In this document: positions 45,165 to 52,356 of the stretch, one piece after another
Layout of the letters: each line of letters opens with the position of its first letter
Position numbering within the stretch: position 1 is the first letter of the stretch
Assembly (NCBI GenBank): GCA_031292575.1
Contig: JARLGX010000003.1
Coordinates: 62,001 to 126,000, forward strand
DNA length: 64,000 nucleotides
Source: Paludibacter sp.
GTDB taxonomy: Bacteria; Bacteroidota; Bacteroidia; Bacteroidales; Paludibacteraceae
Reading direction: 5' to 3'
The notes under the pieces: model-generated
What the model saw: the letters and a program-made list of their open reading frames with translations, nothing else
Database searches by the model: none
Told to the model about the DNA's origin: nothing
Position numbers and translations under genes: made by a program

Positions 45165-45710
45165 TTAAGAAAAGTCGTATTCAACTATTTTGTTTTCTTT
45201 CAATTTGTCGATAATGGTTTTCAGAACATCTTTGTCTGAAAAGTAATAGATTGGAGAAGTTATATCTCGTCCATAACTCGTCACGTTAATATATAGGTTT
45301 CCATTTCTGATTATAAAAGTTACTTGTCTGTCGTTACTAAAACCAGGATTTATTTGATAGATTATTATTTCATCTTCTTCTTTTTGAATTTTCCAGTCAG
45401 AATCAGTTGTCAGGTTATGAATAAATTGTTTGGTTTTCGTTTTGTCTTTAATAGTCAACACGGTTAGTTTTTTCATCTTGTCAATTGTAAAGAATGTCAG
45501 TGAACAGATTATAATGTAAATCGAAATCCAGAAAATTCTAATCGGTGTTATGTCGTGAGTGCTGTCTCTCAAAATGTCCATTACAATGGAAAAAAGGAAT
45601 GCTGTCACAAAGAATCCATACATAAGAAAGTCTGAATAGTAGCTAAACCAAGATTTAGGACAAATTTTCCCCTTTTCTATTGATTTTTCTATGTCTATTT
45701 TTAGTTTCAT
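45165..45710 (-). CDS. Two-TM membrane protein, paralogue of the gene at 45903-46454
   Basis: The function is unknown. The 181-aa product has a short basic N-terminus, two membrane segments (about residues 25-47 and 62-80) and a C-terminal cytoplasmic beta-rich domain (about 88-181, with QVTFIIRNGNLYINVTSYG). It ends in a helix, FSDKDVLKTIIDKLKEN. The same order and a similar ending (FKDKKNIKIIIDELKN) are seen in the neighbouring gene at 45903-46454, so the two look like divergent paralogues. It is followed by the complete attC-like site. The layout resembles small PH-like membrane proteins, but I cannot assign a family. Confidence 0.78.
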   Translation of the reverse strand: MKLKIDIEKSIEKGKICPKSWFSYYSDFLMYGFFVTAFLFSIVMDILRDSTHDITPIRIFWISIYIIICSLTFFTIDKMKKLTVLTIKDKTKTKQFIHNLTTDSDWKIQKEEDEIIIYQINPGFSNDRQVTFIIRNGNLYINVTSYGRDITSPIYYFSDKDVLKTIIDKLKENKIVEYDFS

Positions 45711-45809
45711 TTCTGTCGTTTTTCAGTTGTAAGTCTCAAAATAATTGTCACTTATTTTATAGTTTTCGTCTGTCTGTCTTTCTTTTTTTTCTACACTCTG
45801 TTCATCCTA

Positions 45810-45929
45810 CTCCCCCTCGTTTGCAACGAGGGGTTTATGGTTTGTTGTTTCTAACAATAATAAAAATAAAAGTTTATTTTTCCGTTTAAAACGTAGAACC
45901 AATTACCCCTCGTTGCAAACGAGGGGGAG
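45810..45929. repeat. Inverted pair of REP-like palindromes
   Basis: A 25-bp sequence beginning CTCCCCCTCGTTTGCAACG (45810-45834) recurs as its exact reverse complement at 45905-45929. Each arm is itself close to a palindrome (CCCCTCG with CGAGGGG). The roughly 70 bp between is AT-rich. This is the geometry of a BIME (two REPs) or a very small MITE. The right arm overlaps the 3' end of the gene at 45903-46454. No REP-associated transposase gene is in the window. Confidence 0.8.
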
Positions 45930-46454
45930 GTTGACGTTTTTTAATTCGTCAATGATTATTTTAATGTTTTTTTTGTCTTTAAAAAATGTGATTGGTTGAT
46001 AAGAAAATAAACTCCCTGTCGGTTTGCTATTAATAAGCAATTTGTCACCATGTGGAATTATTGTTATTTCTTCACCCCAAGAAAACCATGAAACTTTGGT
46101 TGTACACACAAAATATCCGAGTTTAGAATAATGTAAATTCTTAAAATTTGTTTTTCTGATTGCTTTTTTAAGTTGTTCTTCCGTCAAATTTGGTATGTCA
46201 AAACATTTAAATGTTTGATTCTGGAAAAGTCTATGTGCTACAAATATAAAGAGAAATAAACCCAAAGAGCTTATTAACATAGATACTACCTTTAAATCTG
46301 TCACATTGTTTTTGAACCCGGAGTTCATTGCAGACAATCCGATAAATGTGGTTCCCAAAGGAAAAATCAAAAAGAAATAGCGAGTAAAAACATCTGATAG
46401 CTTAAATGGCCACTTTCTAGTCAATTTAATTTTGTCTAACAATACTTTAGTCAT
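45903..46454 (-). CDS. Two-TM membrane protein with a REP-derived C-terminus
   Basis: The function is unknown. The start is taken at the ATG at 46454 (183 aa), which aligns the protein with its 181-aa paralogue at 45165-45710; a longer frame to 46502 would add 16 residues. Two membrane segments (about residues 25-45 and 58-80) precede a beta-rich domain (GEEITIIPHGDKLLINS) and a final helix FKDKKNIKIIIDELKN. The last eight codons (LPLVCNEG) and the stop are encoded by the right arm of the REP-like palindrome. The original C-terminal tail was probably replaced by the insertion. The predicted core is intact. Confidence 0.78.
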   Translation of the reverse strand: MTKVLLDKIKLTRKWPFKLSDVFTRYFFLIFPLGTTFIGLSAMNSGFKNNVTDLKVVSMLISSLGLFLFIFVAHRLFQNQTFKCFDIPNLTEEQLKKAIRKTNFKNLHYSKLGYFVCTTKVSWFSWGEEITIIPHGDKLLINSKPTGSLFSYQPITFFKDKKNIKIIIDELKNVNLPLVCNEG

Positions 46455-46517
46455 ATATAATTTCAATTTTACTCTGTTCACCGTAGTGTATAAAACCTGC
46501 AATTCCCGATGTTCGGC

Positions 46518-46656
46518 GAATGGCTCTGCCTTCGTCGAAGCTAGAAGAAAAGCTCCCGCTTTTCTTAGTACATTTCAATATGCAAAGCAAAGCCTTGCTT
46601 CTAACTGCGACCAAGCGAAGACGCTATGCCGAACTTAAGACCACTTACTACGCTCA
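46518..46656. repeat. 139-bp multi-hairpin element, copy 1
   Basis: The copy at 48110-48248 is almost identical. Inside are consecutive hairpins: CTTC/GAAG; AAGAAAAGC with GCTTTTCTT (9 bp, loop TCCC); GCAAAGC with GCCTTGC (7 bp, one mismatch here); and CCAAGCG with CGCTATG (weakened here). The flanks add GTTCGGC and GCCGAAC in inverted orientation, and a small hairpin CGCTCA/TGAGCG. It lies between the start of the gene at 46454 and the end of the gene at 46687. Confidence 0.85.
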
Positions 46657-46686
46657 ACTGAGCGTGTTTAGCGGCCTGGTGTTTTT

Positions 46687-47148
46687 TCATCTAAAACTAT
46701 ATGAATATAACACAATTGTCCCAATAGTATAACTGACTATATTCGCAATTAAAGTTGTTGTAAGAATTTGCTTTGTTTCAAATTTTTTTCTCAAAAACAA
46801 CCAATTTGTAAATGACTCTAAAATTACTGATAAAATAAATGCAACAAAATAAAAGATTATTAGCCCTTTCAGATTTTCACCTTTCGAGATATTAATTTCG
46901 TTGCTGCTAACCCACGGAAACCACACAACTAAAAACCAACCGCCATTTAGAATCATTGTAGTTATAATACCGACAGCACCACTAATTAAATTTGTCAAAG
47001 TAGCAATCCCATAGATTCTCTTGTCAAACCAATTTTGTTTTAATATTTTTGTCATTATAATACATTCAATCAATATGACAAATGCCATAAATAACCATCC
47101 TTGAGGAAGAAATGCAAAAATGCCAAAACTTACATCTAATAATATCAT
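46687..47148 (-). CDS. Four-TM membrane protein of unknown function
   Basis: I do not recognise a family. The 153-aa product is an integral membrane protein with about four hydrophobic segments (residues 5-30, 50-75, 93-115 and 128-150) and short charged loops (KQNWFDKR, SKGENLKG, RKKFETK). It lies only 5 bp downstream of the YiiX-like hydrolase gene, so the two are co-transcribed and may act together. A membrane partner for a lipid- or peptide-linked hydrolase is a possible reading. The pair is bounded by the two copies of the 139-bp multi-hairpin element. Confidence 0.75.
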   Translation of the reverse strand: MILLDVSFGIFAFLPQGWLFMAFVILIECIIMTKILKQNWFDKRIYGIATLTNLISGAVGIITTMILNGGWFLVVWFPWVSSNEINISKGENLKGLIIFYFVAFILSVILESFTNWLFLRKKFETKQILTTTLIANIVSYTIGTIVLYSYSFR

Positions 47149-47153
47149 ATGAT

Positions 47154-47834
47154 TCAGTTTGATTTTACGGTTTTTAAAAGTTCGCTGTCGAAGATTGCTA
47201 CAGGCGAAATCACAATTTCATTCATAGGAATCTTGTCCCCATATCTTTCTTTCATTTTCTGTTTTACAGCTTCGTTTGTCAAATCGAAGTCGCTAAGCTT
47301 TTCAAGTTTTCCGATTTCCAGTCCGGTAGCTCGTTGATAGATTTTCCAAATTAATTCCGAACAATATATTTTGTCATCCGACCATTCAAAAGTCAAATCG
47401 TAGTTTTTACCTTTAAATTTGTCGCCTATTTGTTTCATTTTCGCTAAAGTAGCTGGAGTTAAGACTTGGTCGGCATTTTTTAGTCGTTTTATTACATATT
47501 TTCCGTCTTTTCCTCTTGCAATCCACTTGTCAAGCGGTGTCCGCTTAACTGGTTGAACAGCTTCAAAAACATAATAATCTTTTCCGTCTTTGTAAATTAG
47601 TCCACAATGAGAATATTTTGATTTTGTAGCAAGTTGTATTGCTTGGCTCTGTCGTGAAAGTGAAGTCTGAAAAATTAAGTCTCCTTCTCTTAATTCACTG
47701 TTGTTAACAAGTTTCTGGACTTCGGTTCTTGCGTTGTCAAGTCGTTGTCTTGGGTCGTAATATTTTCGTTTGGCATAAAGTCCTCCAACAATAATTAGCG
47801 CAATTAAACCAATCAGTAATATCGTCTTTTTCAT
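47154..47834 (-). CDS. YiiX/YebB-like permuted NlpC/P60 cysteine hydrolase
   Basis: This resembles the YiiX/YebB-like branch of circularly permuted NlpC/P60 (papain-like) hydrolases, which act on amide or ester bonds in peptidoglycan or lipids. The 226-aa product has an N-terminal membrane anchor (residues 3-21). It then has GDLIFQTS (51-58) and YSHCGLI with His76, E91 in VFEAVQP, and the later Cys158 in YCSELIWK, giving a plausible His-Glu-Cys set. It is probably anchored in the inner membrane facing the periplasm. It is followed at 5 bp by a four-TM protein gene. The upstream 47835-48109 has no clear promoter. Confidence 0.87.
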   Translation of the reverse strand: MKKTILLIGLIALIIVGGLYAKRKYYDPRQRLDNARTEVQKLVNNSELREGDLIFQTSLSRQSQAIQLATKSKYSHCGLIYKDGKDYYVFEAVQPVKRTPLDKWIARGKDGKYVIKRLKNADQVLTPATLAKMKQIGDKFKGKNYDLTFEWSDDKIYCSELIWKIYQRATGLEIGKLEKLSDFDLTNEAVKQKMKERYGDKIPMNEIVISPVAIFDSELLKTVKSN

Positions 47835-47929
47835 AGATTAAGTTTTTTATTTGTTGTCTTGCTTCTGATTCGCACTACATCCAAGTCCTTCCGGATATAT
47901 TCTTTAAATGTAAACAGTTGCACACTGTT

Positions 47930-48056
47930 GTTGGGATTTATTTCAATCCCAACTTTTGTATTCTTAGCATTTGTAATGCGGTCTTAAAAACCAATTTGTT
48001 TATCGGAATACAATTCCTCATAGTACAAACGGTGGGATTAAAAAGAAAATCCCACC
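47930..48056. other. Two strong intergenic hairpins
   Basis: GTTGGGATT (47930-47938) pairs with AATCCCAAC (47945-47953), and GGTGGGATT (48031-48039) pairs with AATCCCACC (48048-48056). Each is a 9-bp perfect stem with a 6-8 nt loop, and the arms share the core GGGATT/AATCCC. They lie between the YiiX-like gene and the second multi-hairpin element. T-rich sequence follows the first on the plus strand. Their function is unknown. Confidence 0.7.
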
Positions 48057-48109
48057 CACCAATGACAAACTTTGCTCAGCTAATTATGGACATATCCGGC
48101 ACGACAGGA

Positions 48110-48248
48110 GAATGGCTCTGCCTTCGTCGAAGCTAGAAGAAAAGCTCCCGCTTTTCTTAGTACATTTCAATATGCAAGGCAAAGCCTTGCTTCTAACTGC
48201 GACCAAGCGAAGACGCTTGGCCGAACTTAAGACCACTTACTACGCTCA
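48110..48248. repeat. 139-bp multi-hairpin element, copy 2
   Basis: This is the better-preserved copy of the element at 46518-46656. Three stems are perfect here: AAGAAAAGC/GCTTTTCTT, GCAAGGC/GCCTTGC (loop AAA) and CCAAGCG/CGCTTGG (loop AAGA). It is followed by an additional hairpin GGTCT/AGACC (about 48254-48267) and lies 3' of the gene at 48295-49200. Short loops and serial stems suggest a structured RNA or protein-bound DNA element. Confidence 0.85.
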
Positions 48249-48294
48249 TCTGAGGTCTTTCAGACCACAGGAAGCCTAAGTATTATGTGGTCGT

Positions 48295-49200
48295 TTATTT
48301 ATATTCAATTCCTTTTATTTGAACTTTTTGCCTGTTATATCTACTAAACAACAATTCCTTAAATAGCTCTTTCAAATCTTGTTTTCCTGTCAATGACATT
48401 GTGACTTCGCCCTTTTCAATTGTACTATTTATTTGTGGTACGCTAATCATTTTATTGTTAAGACTGAAAGCAATGCGATTGCCTATATTATTCTTTGTCA
48501 GATTATAAAACAGCTTGGTGCCATAATTGTCTAATTTGAAATTTACTATATAATTTGCTCTTTTCTCCCATTTAGTCGGTTTCCAATCTTTATCAAATTC
48601 TACAGCTATATTGGCTATATTTTTCTCAATAGATAATTTTGTGAAATTTTTCTCATTAATTTTGTATTTCGTTTTGTTCTTATTTATAAGAAATAATGCA
48701 ACTGTGTCTTTTTTTAATGTGTTACACCATACAAAAACTAAGTCAGAAGGTAGATTTTTAATGATGTCTTTCTTCTTTAATGAATTATTTATTGCAGTCG
48801 TGTCACTGATTGCAAAGTCAACAACATGAGAATCATTTGATTCTATTTTTTCAATTCCATGTTCCCAAAATACACTAAATACTGAAGATTTGCCTAATTC
48901 TTCTGTTTTGTAAGTATCAAGAAAAGATATATTTGTATTTCTTAAGATATTTTTAAGTTGTATCGATTTGAATATAGGAATAAAAGTTATTTTTATTGTC
49001 GAGTCGTTTGAATAGACTATAGTTAAATCAGGAAGACTAAGTGTTTTTAATTCACTAACAATATTGTCAAAATATTGATGCTGAACTTCAATGTCAATTT
49101 CTATAATTGAATCTTGTTTTTGTTTTGAGTTTAAATTGTTTCCCCTTAAATCAAATAAAAACAGCATAAAAAATATCATTAATACAAGTTTGTTTACCAT
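48295..49200 (-). CDS. Exported protein with a SecDF-P1-head-like domain
   Basis: The 301-aa product has a signal peptide (about residues 1-21). Its C-terminal part (about 205-290) resembles the periplasmic P1 head domain of SecD: YIVNFKLDNYGTKLFYNLT matches the strand-helix of that fold, followed by GNRIAFSLNNKMISVPQINS and a final helix (GKQDLKELFKELLF). SecD's twelve membrane segments are absent, so this is a stand-alone domain and not a translocase. The N-terminal part (about 30-200) is unassigned. The role is unknown. It is the outermost minus-strand gene of the cassette-like region, with no clear promoter upstream. Confidence 0.75.
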   Translation of the reverse strand: MVNKLVLMIFFMLFLFDLRGNNLNSKQKQDSIIEIDIEVQHQYFDNIVSELKTLSLPDLTIVYSNDSTIKITFIPIFKSIQLKNILRNTNISFLDTYKTEELGKSSVFSVFWEHGIEKIESNDSHVVDFAISDTTAINNSLKKKDIIKNLPSDLVFVWCNTLKKDTVALFLINKNKTKYKINEKNFTKLSIEKNIANIAVEFDKDWKPTKWEKRANYIVNFKLDNYGTKLFYNLTKNNIGNRIAFSLNNKMISVPQINSTIEKGEVTMSLTGKQDLKELFKELLFSRYNRQKVQIKGIEYK

Positions 49201-49568
49201 ACTGTTTTTCTTTTTTTTTTAATGCCACATAACAATTTATATCGTCACCTAAGTGTCCTTATATAAACTTTATCATTAATAGTATTTGTTATTAGTGGTC
49301 TATTAATTAGCGTTTTATAATTTAGTCGATTGTTTAACATAAGGTTCATACAGGAATTTAACCAGCTACTCTTTTTTAATGCCTCTGCTTCTACTTATTT
49401 TTTTAATTCAGCCCCAAAGATAAAAACATTTTTTTACACTAATCGCTTTTTGTTTAATTAATTTTCATTTTGGCTTTTCCTTCAGGGCTGAAGCGGGGTT
49501 GCAGAAGATTTGGTGTAGCTAAATTTGATGCATCATTAAAATATTACATAAATTTTCTCAATTAATAT

Positions 49569-49599
49569 TTTGAAAAAAGAAATGAAACTATTAATTTTG
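49569..49599 (+). promoter_or_regulatory. Promoter of the membrane AraC regulator
   Basis: TTTG (49569-49572), a 19-nt spacer and TAATTTTG (49592-49599) give a full match to the Bacteroidota -33/-7 consensus. The predicted leader to 49690 is about 85 nt. The rest of 49201-49568 shows no feature. Confidence 0.75.
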
Positions 49600-49689
49600 T
49601 GATTGTAAATGAAACCGAACGAACCTTAACCGTATCGGAGCTTTCATCTTTTTCTTGATTTACCTTATCTAATCTTATTTAAAGTAAGT

Positions 49690-50847
49690 ATGTTTGTTAC
49701 AGGCGTATCGGTTACATTCGAATTTATTCTGATAGTTTTCTCCCTGTTAATGTGGTTGAAAGATTCACCTGTAAAAAAGGCAAACAGGTCCCTGGCACTG
49801 GCTTTTTTATTCCTGGCGGTGGTTCATTTGTTGTTGTCGTTTCTGTATTATGTCCACACGCAGAAAATGTACTTTCTGCTGGCCGGATACTTCCCGTTCG
49901 ATCAGATTTTGGCCATGTTTATTGGACCTGCCATCTACTTTTATGTGGTGCTGCTGTTCGATGGTTCGCGCACGGTTACTCCCCGTCAAATACTGATGCA
50001 TGCCTTGCCCGCTTTGCCCGCCACCATTTACAGTGTTTATTTTGTAACGCTTCCGCTATCGGTGCGTACGGGGATGCTGATGAACGATGCTGATCCGAAG
50101 AGTTGGATGGACGATGCACTGGATAGCCTGTTCTACATCCAGTCGGCGGCTTACCTGTTCGTTTGTTTCCTGAGAGTGGGCAAGCAACGCAAATCGGACT
50201 ATCAGTTGGATGCGAACGGTTACCGCTACAATATTCGCCGATTGTATCAGTTTCTGTGCCTGGCACTGGCCGAACTGCTTATCTATATTACGTTTTGCGT
50301 TGTGCACGATTGCAACGACGACCAGATACTGCTCGGAACGGGTACCATCGACCTGGTTATTGTTTTTATTTTTGCACAGGTTCTGTGGCGGGCTCATCTC
50401 TTTATACAGGATGTTCAGGTAGTGCCCACCACAACCGAACCGGCATTGATTATTGATAAAGAGCTGGCCAAAATCTATTTGCAAAGAATACACGAGATAT
50501 TGGATTCAACGAAAATTCACTTAACTAATAGCTTTAGTTTAATTGTTTTGTCAGAATATACAGGGATACCAAGGCATCATATTTCAACTACTATCAACAA
50601 CTACACGGATTATAATTTTTCGGGTTTCATTAACCTTTACCGCTACAAACACGCCTGTGCGTTACTCGAAAGTCCTGACTCGCAAAAGCTAACCATCGAA
50701 GCAATCGGCTTACAAAGTGGATTTAGCAATAGGGTAAACTTTTATAAAATATTCAAATCTTTCTCAGGTAAAAGCCCCTCCGAATATCTGGCTGACCTGA
50801 ACCGGGAAAGAACTTCGTACATTTCTTCGGAAACAGACCCTGAATAA
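49690..50847 (+). CDS. Membrane-bound AraC-family transcriptional regulator
   Basis: The product (385 aa) joins an N-terminal integral membrane region of about seven segments (residues 5-240) to a C-terminal AraC-type double helix-turn-helix domain (about 270-375). The latter has LIVLSEYTGIPRHHISTTIN as the first helix-turn-helix region and QSGFSNRVNFYKIFKSFSG as the conserved second one. It would sense a signal in the membrane and bind DNA while anchored. The first 750 bp are richer in GC than the cassette region next to it, marking a return to other DNA. The cognate signal and targets are unknown. A 21-bp repeat array starts 44 bp after the stop. Confidence 0.9.
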   Translation: MFVTGVSVTFEFILIVFSLLMWLKDSPVKKANRSLALAFLFLAVVHLLLSFLYYVHTQKMYFLLAGYFPFDQILAMFIGPAIYFYVVLLFDGSRTVTPRQILMHALPALPATIYSVYFVTLPLSVRTGMLMNDADPKSWMDDALDSLFYIQSAAYLFVCFLRVGKQRKSDYQLDANGYRYNIRRLYQFLCLALAELLIYITFCVVHDCNDDQILLGTGTIDLVIVFIFAQVLWRAHLFIQDVQVVPTTTEPALIIDKELAKIYLQRIHEILDSTKIHLTNSFSLIVLSEYTGIPRHHISTTINNYTDYNFSGFINLYRYKHACALLESPDSQKLTIEAIGLQSGFSNRVNFYKIFKSFSGKSPSEYLADLNRERTSYISSETDPE

Positions 50848-50890
50848 ACCGAAGCTGACCCGTACCGACAAGTTGCTGACCCGCACCAAC

Positions 50891-51056
50891 GATAAAAGTC
50901 CTCGACCCGAAGAAAAAAGTCCCCGACCCGATGATAAAAGTCCCCGACCCAACGATAAAAGTCCCCAACCTAACAATAAAAGTCCTCGACCCAACGATAA
51001 AAGTCCCCGACCCGATGATAAAAGTCCCCGACCCAACGATAAAAGTTCTCGACCCA
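50891..51056. repeat. 21-bp tandem repeat, eight units
   Basis: Units start at 50891, 50912, 50933, 50954, 50975, 50996, 51017 and 51038, exactly 21 bp apart, with the consensus GATAAAAGTCCCCGACCCAAC. Because 21 is a multiple of three, several frames stay open through it, but no start, ribosome site or codon bias supports translation. It lies just 3' of the AraC-type gene and 5' of a strong promoter at 51161. Degenerate units extend upstream to about 50858. Confidence 0.92.
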
Positions 51057-51160
51057 AAATGTTTCTGAACCGGCAGAATAGTTAAATACAAGCTCAAAAT
51101 TCATTTTTTTGGAGAATCTGGTAAACTATTATAATAGTTTACCAACTTGCCCTCCAAATA

Positions 51161-51192
51161 TTTGCACAGAAAAACCCGATAGTATAGTTTTG
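51161..51192 (+). promoter_or_regulatory. Promoter of the FN3 protein gene
   Basis: TTTG (51161-51164), a 20-nt spacer and TAGTTTTG (51185-51192) match the consensus fully. The start codon at 51220 lies 27 nt downstream of the -7 box. Confidence 0.78.
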
Positions 51193-51219
51193 CCCACATT
51201 AATTTTAAAAATATAAAAT

Positions 51220-51843
51220 ATGAAAACCTACACAGCAGTATTGCACTTAAAAAACAAAGAACCTCAGAAAGTATTTCAATTGGCAGGCAGAGTATCCACC
51301 AACTTGGCTACAAATAAAGACGTATACCCCGAACCCGACCCACCGTTGCAAACACTCGACAAGGAAATAGAGAATCTGAATATAGCTTTAAAAGCAAAAG
51401 ATGGAACGAAACAAAAGAATCAGGCTATCATTGACCAGGTAGAAGTGGTGCACGGCATGCTGAAATCAGAGGTAATTTACGTCAACAAAATAGCTCAGGG
51501 TGATAAAGCACTAATATTATTTTCGGGGTTCGATTGTAATTATGATGCTACCACACACGATATTCCGGGAAAAGCATTAATTAAACGGGTAGAAGATGGC
51601 TCTACGGCATGTAGTGCAAAAATATATGTGGGTGCCCTGCCCGAAGCCGACCGCTACAAAGTGGAAATAACCACAACACCTGCCGACCCTGTAAGTTGGA
51701 CCACCGTTCTCGATTTTGGATCACTGAATAAAATAGAAATCAGGGATCTTACCCGCGGGCAGGAAATTTATATCCGTGTAACCGGTGGGAATACCCACGG
51801 ATGGGGAATCAGCAGCGAATCGGTGGCATTTATTCCCCGATAA
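51220..51843 (+). CDS. Fibronectin type III-like domain protein, 207 aa
   Basis: The function is unknown. The product has no signal peptide. Residues 1-110 form a probably helical region (ending around EVVHGMLKSEVIYVNKIAQG). A C-terminal beta sandwich (about 118-207) resembles fibronectin type III, with LPEADRYKVEITTTPADPVS, LTRGQEIYIRVTGGNTHGWG and SESVAFIPR. Such proteins recur in Bacteroidota genomes, sometimes in several copies, and their role is not known to me. It has its own full-consensus promoter and a strong terminator, so it is a single-gene unit, probably well expressed. Confidence 0.82.
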   Translation: MKTYTAVLHLKNKEPQKVFQLAGRVSTNLATNKDVYPEPDPPLQTLDKEIENLNIALKAKDGTKQKNQAIIDQVEVVHGMLKSEVIYVNKIAQGDKALILFSGFDCNYDATTHDIPGKALIKRVEDGSTACSAKIYVGALPEADRYKVEITTTPADPVSWTTVLDFGSLNKIEIRDLTRGQEIYIRVTGGNTHGWGISSESVAFIPR

Positions 51844-51878
51844 ACTCAAGGTTTTTAGCACATTGTAGTTTCAACCTA

Positions 51879-51917
51879 AAAAAGAGGATAACCCACGTGG
51901 GCGGTTATCCTCTTTTT
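51879..51917 (+). terminator. Strong hairpin terminator
   Basis: AAAAAGAGGATAACC (51879-51893) pairs perfectly with 51903-51917 (15 bp) around a 9-nt loop and ends in five T. Confidence 0.92.
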
Positions 51918-52061
51918 GTGCTAATATATTGGCACGGATAGTTGAATAAATACCCAGCGATAGTATCATGCACCTTGTAGAGAAGCATTGATGCAATAAC
52001 TGTCATTGTAATGTACCGGATAAAAAAGAGTGAAACCTACGGCATTATTGCTTACTGTGTA

Positions 52062-52095
52062 GTTGAATGCGTATGAATAAAAATAACTATATTTG
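52062..52095 (+). promoter_or_regulatory. Candidate promoter upstream of the DUF1003 gene
   Basis: GTTG (52062-52065), a 22-nt spacer and TATATTTG (52088-52095). The -7 match is complete and the -33 is near-consensus. A transcript from here would have a leader of about 255 nt containing the inverted C5/G5 repeat pair. Confidence 0.45.
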
Positions 52096-52147
52096 CAAAA
52101 AATATTGAATCCACTATAATAGAGTTTATATAAGTTAGTTTTTTATT

Positions 52148-52240
52148 GACCCCCAAATGGGGGCTTTAAGACCAAGTATGTAAAATTCTCTTTAATGATA
52201 TTCTTTTCTTAGAACCACTCTTGAGCCCCCATTTGGGGGT
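52148..52240. repeat. Inverted pair of C5/G5 palindromic repeats
   Basis: GACCCCCAAATGGGGGCT (52148-52165) and AGCCCCCATTTGGGGGT (52224-52240) are reverse complements of each other, 58 bp apart, and each is itself palindromic. They can fold singly or as one long stem. They belong to the same dispersed family as the C4/G4 elements at about 2937-3344 and 32873. Confidence 0.8.
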
Positions 52241-52356
52241 TTGGTGGTCATAACAGAAAAAATTTCAGAAAAAAAAACGTCTACTATCTTGGAATTCGAA
52301 ATTATAAGGATTGTAACTTATATAATGACTAATCAACAATATTATTTAAACGCAAC

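Noticed and set aside
46432-46732. Plus-strand open frames through the multi-hairpin element copy 1
   Set aside because: They cover the repeat and the start of a minus-strand gene; the second copy of the element does not preserve a comparable frame.
50753-51097. Open frames through the 21-bp array (NDKSPRP on plus; Gly/Leu/Arg-rich on minus)
   Set aside because: They arise from the 21-bp period; they overlap the AraC gene or its 3' region and have no start signals or conserved sequence.
52148-52240. C5/G5 inverted pair as a transcription terminator
   Set aside because: No T run follows either arm, and it lies in a probable leader region; it fits the dispersed repeat family better.
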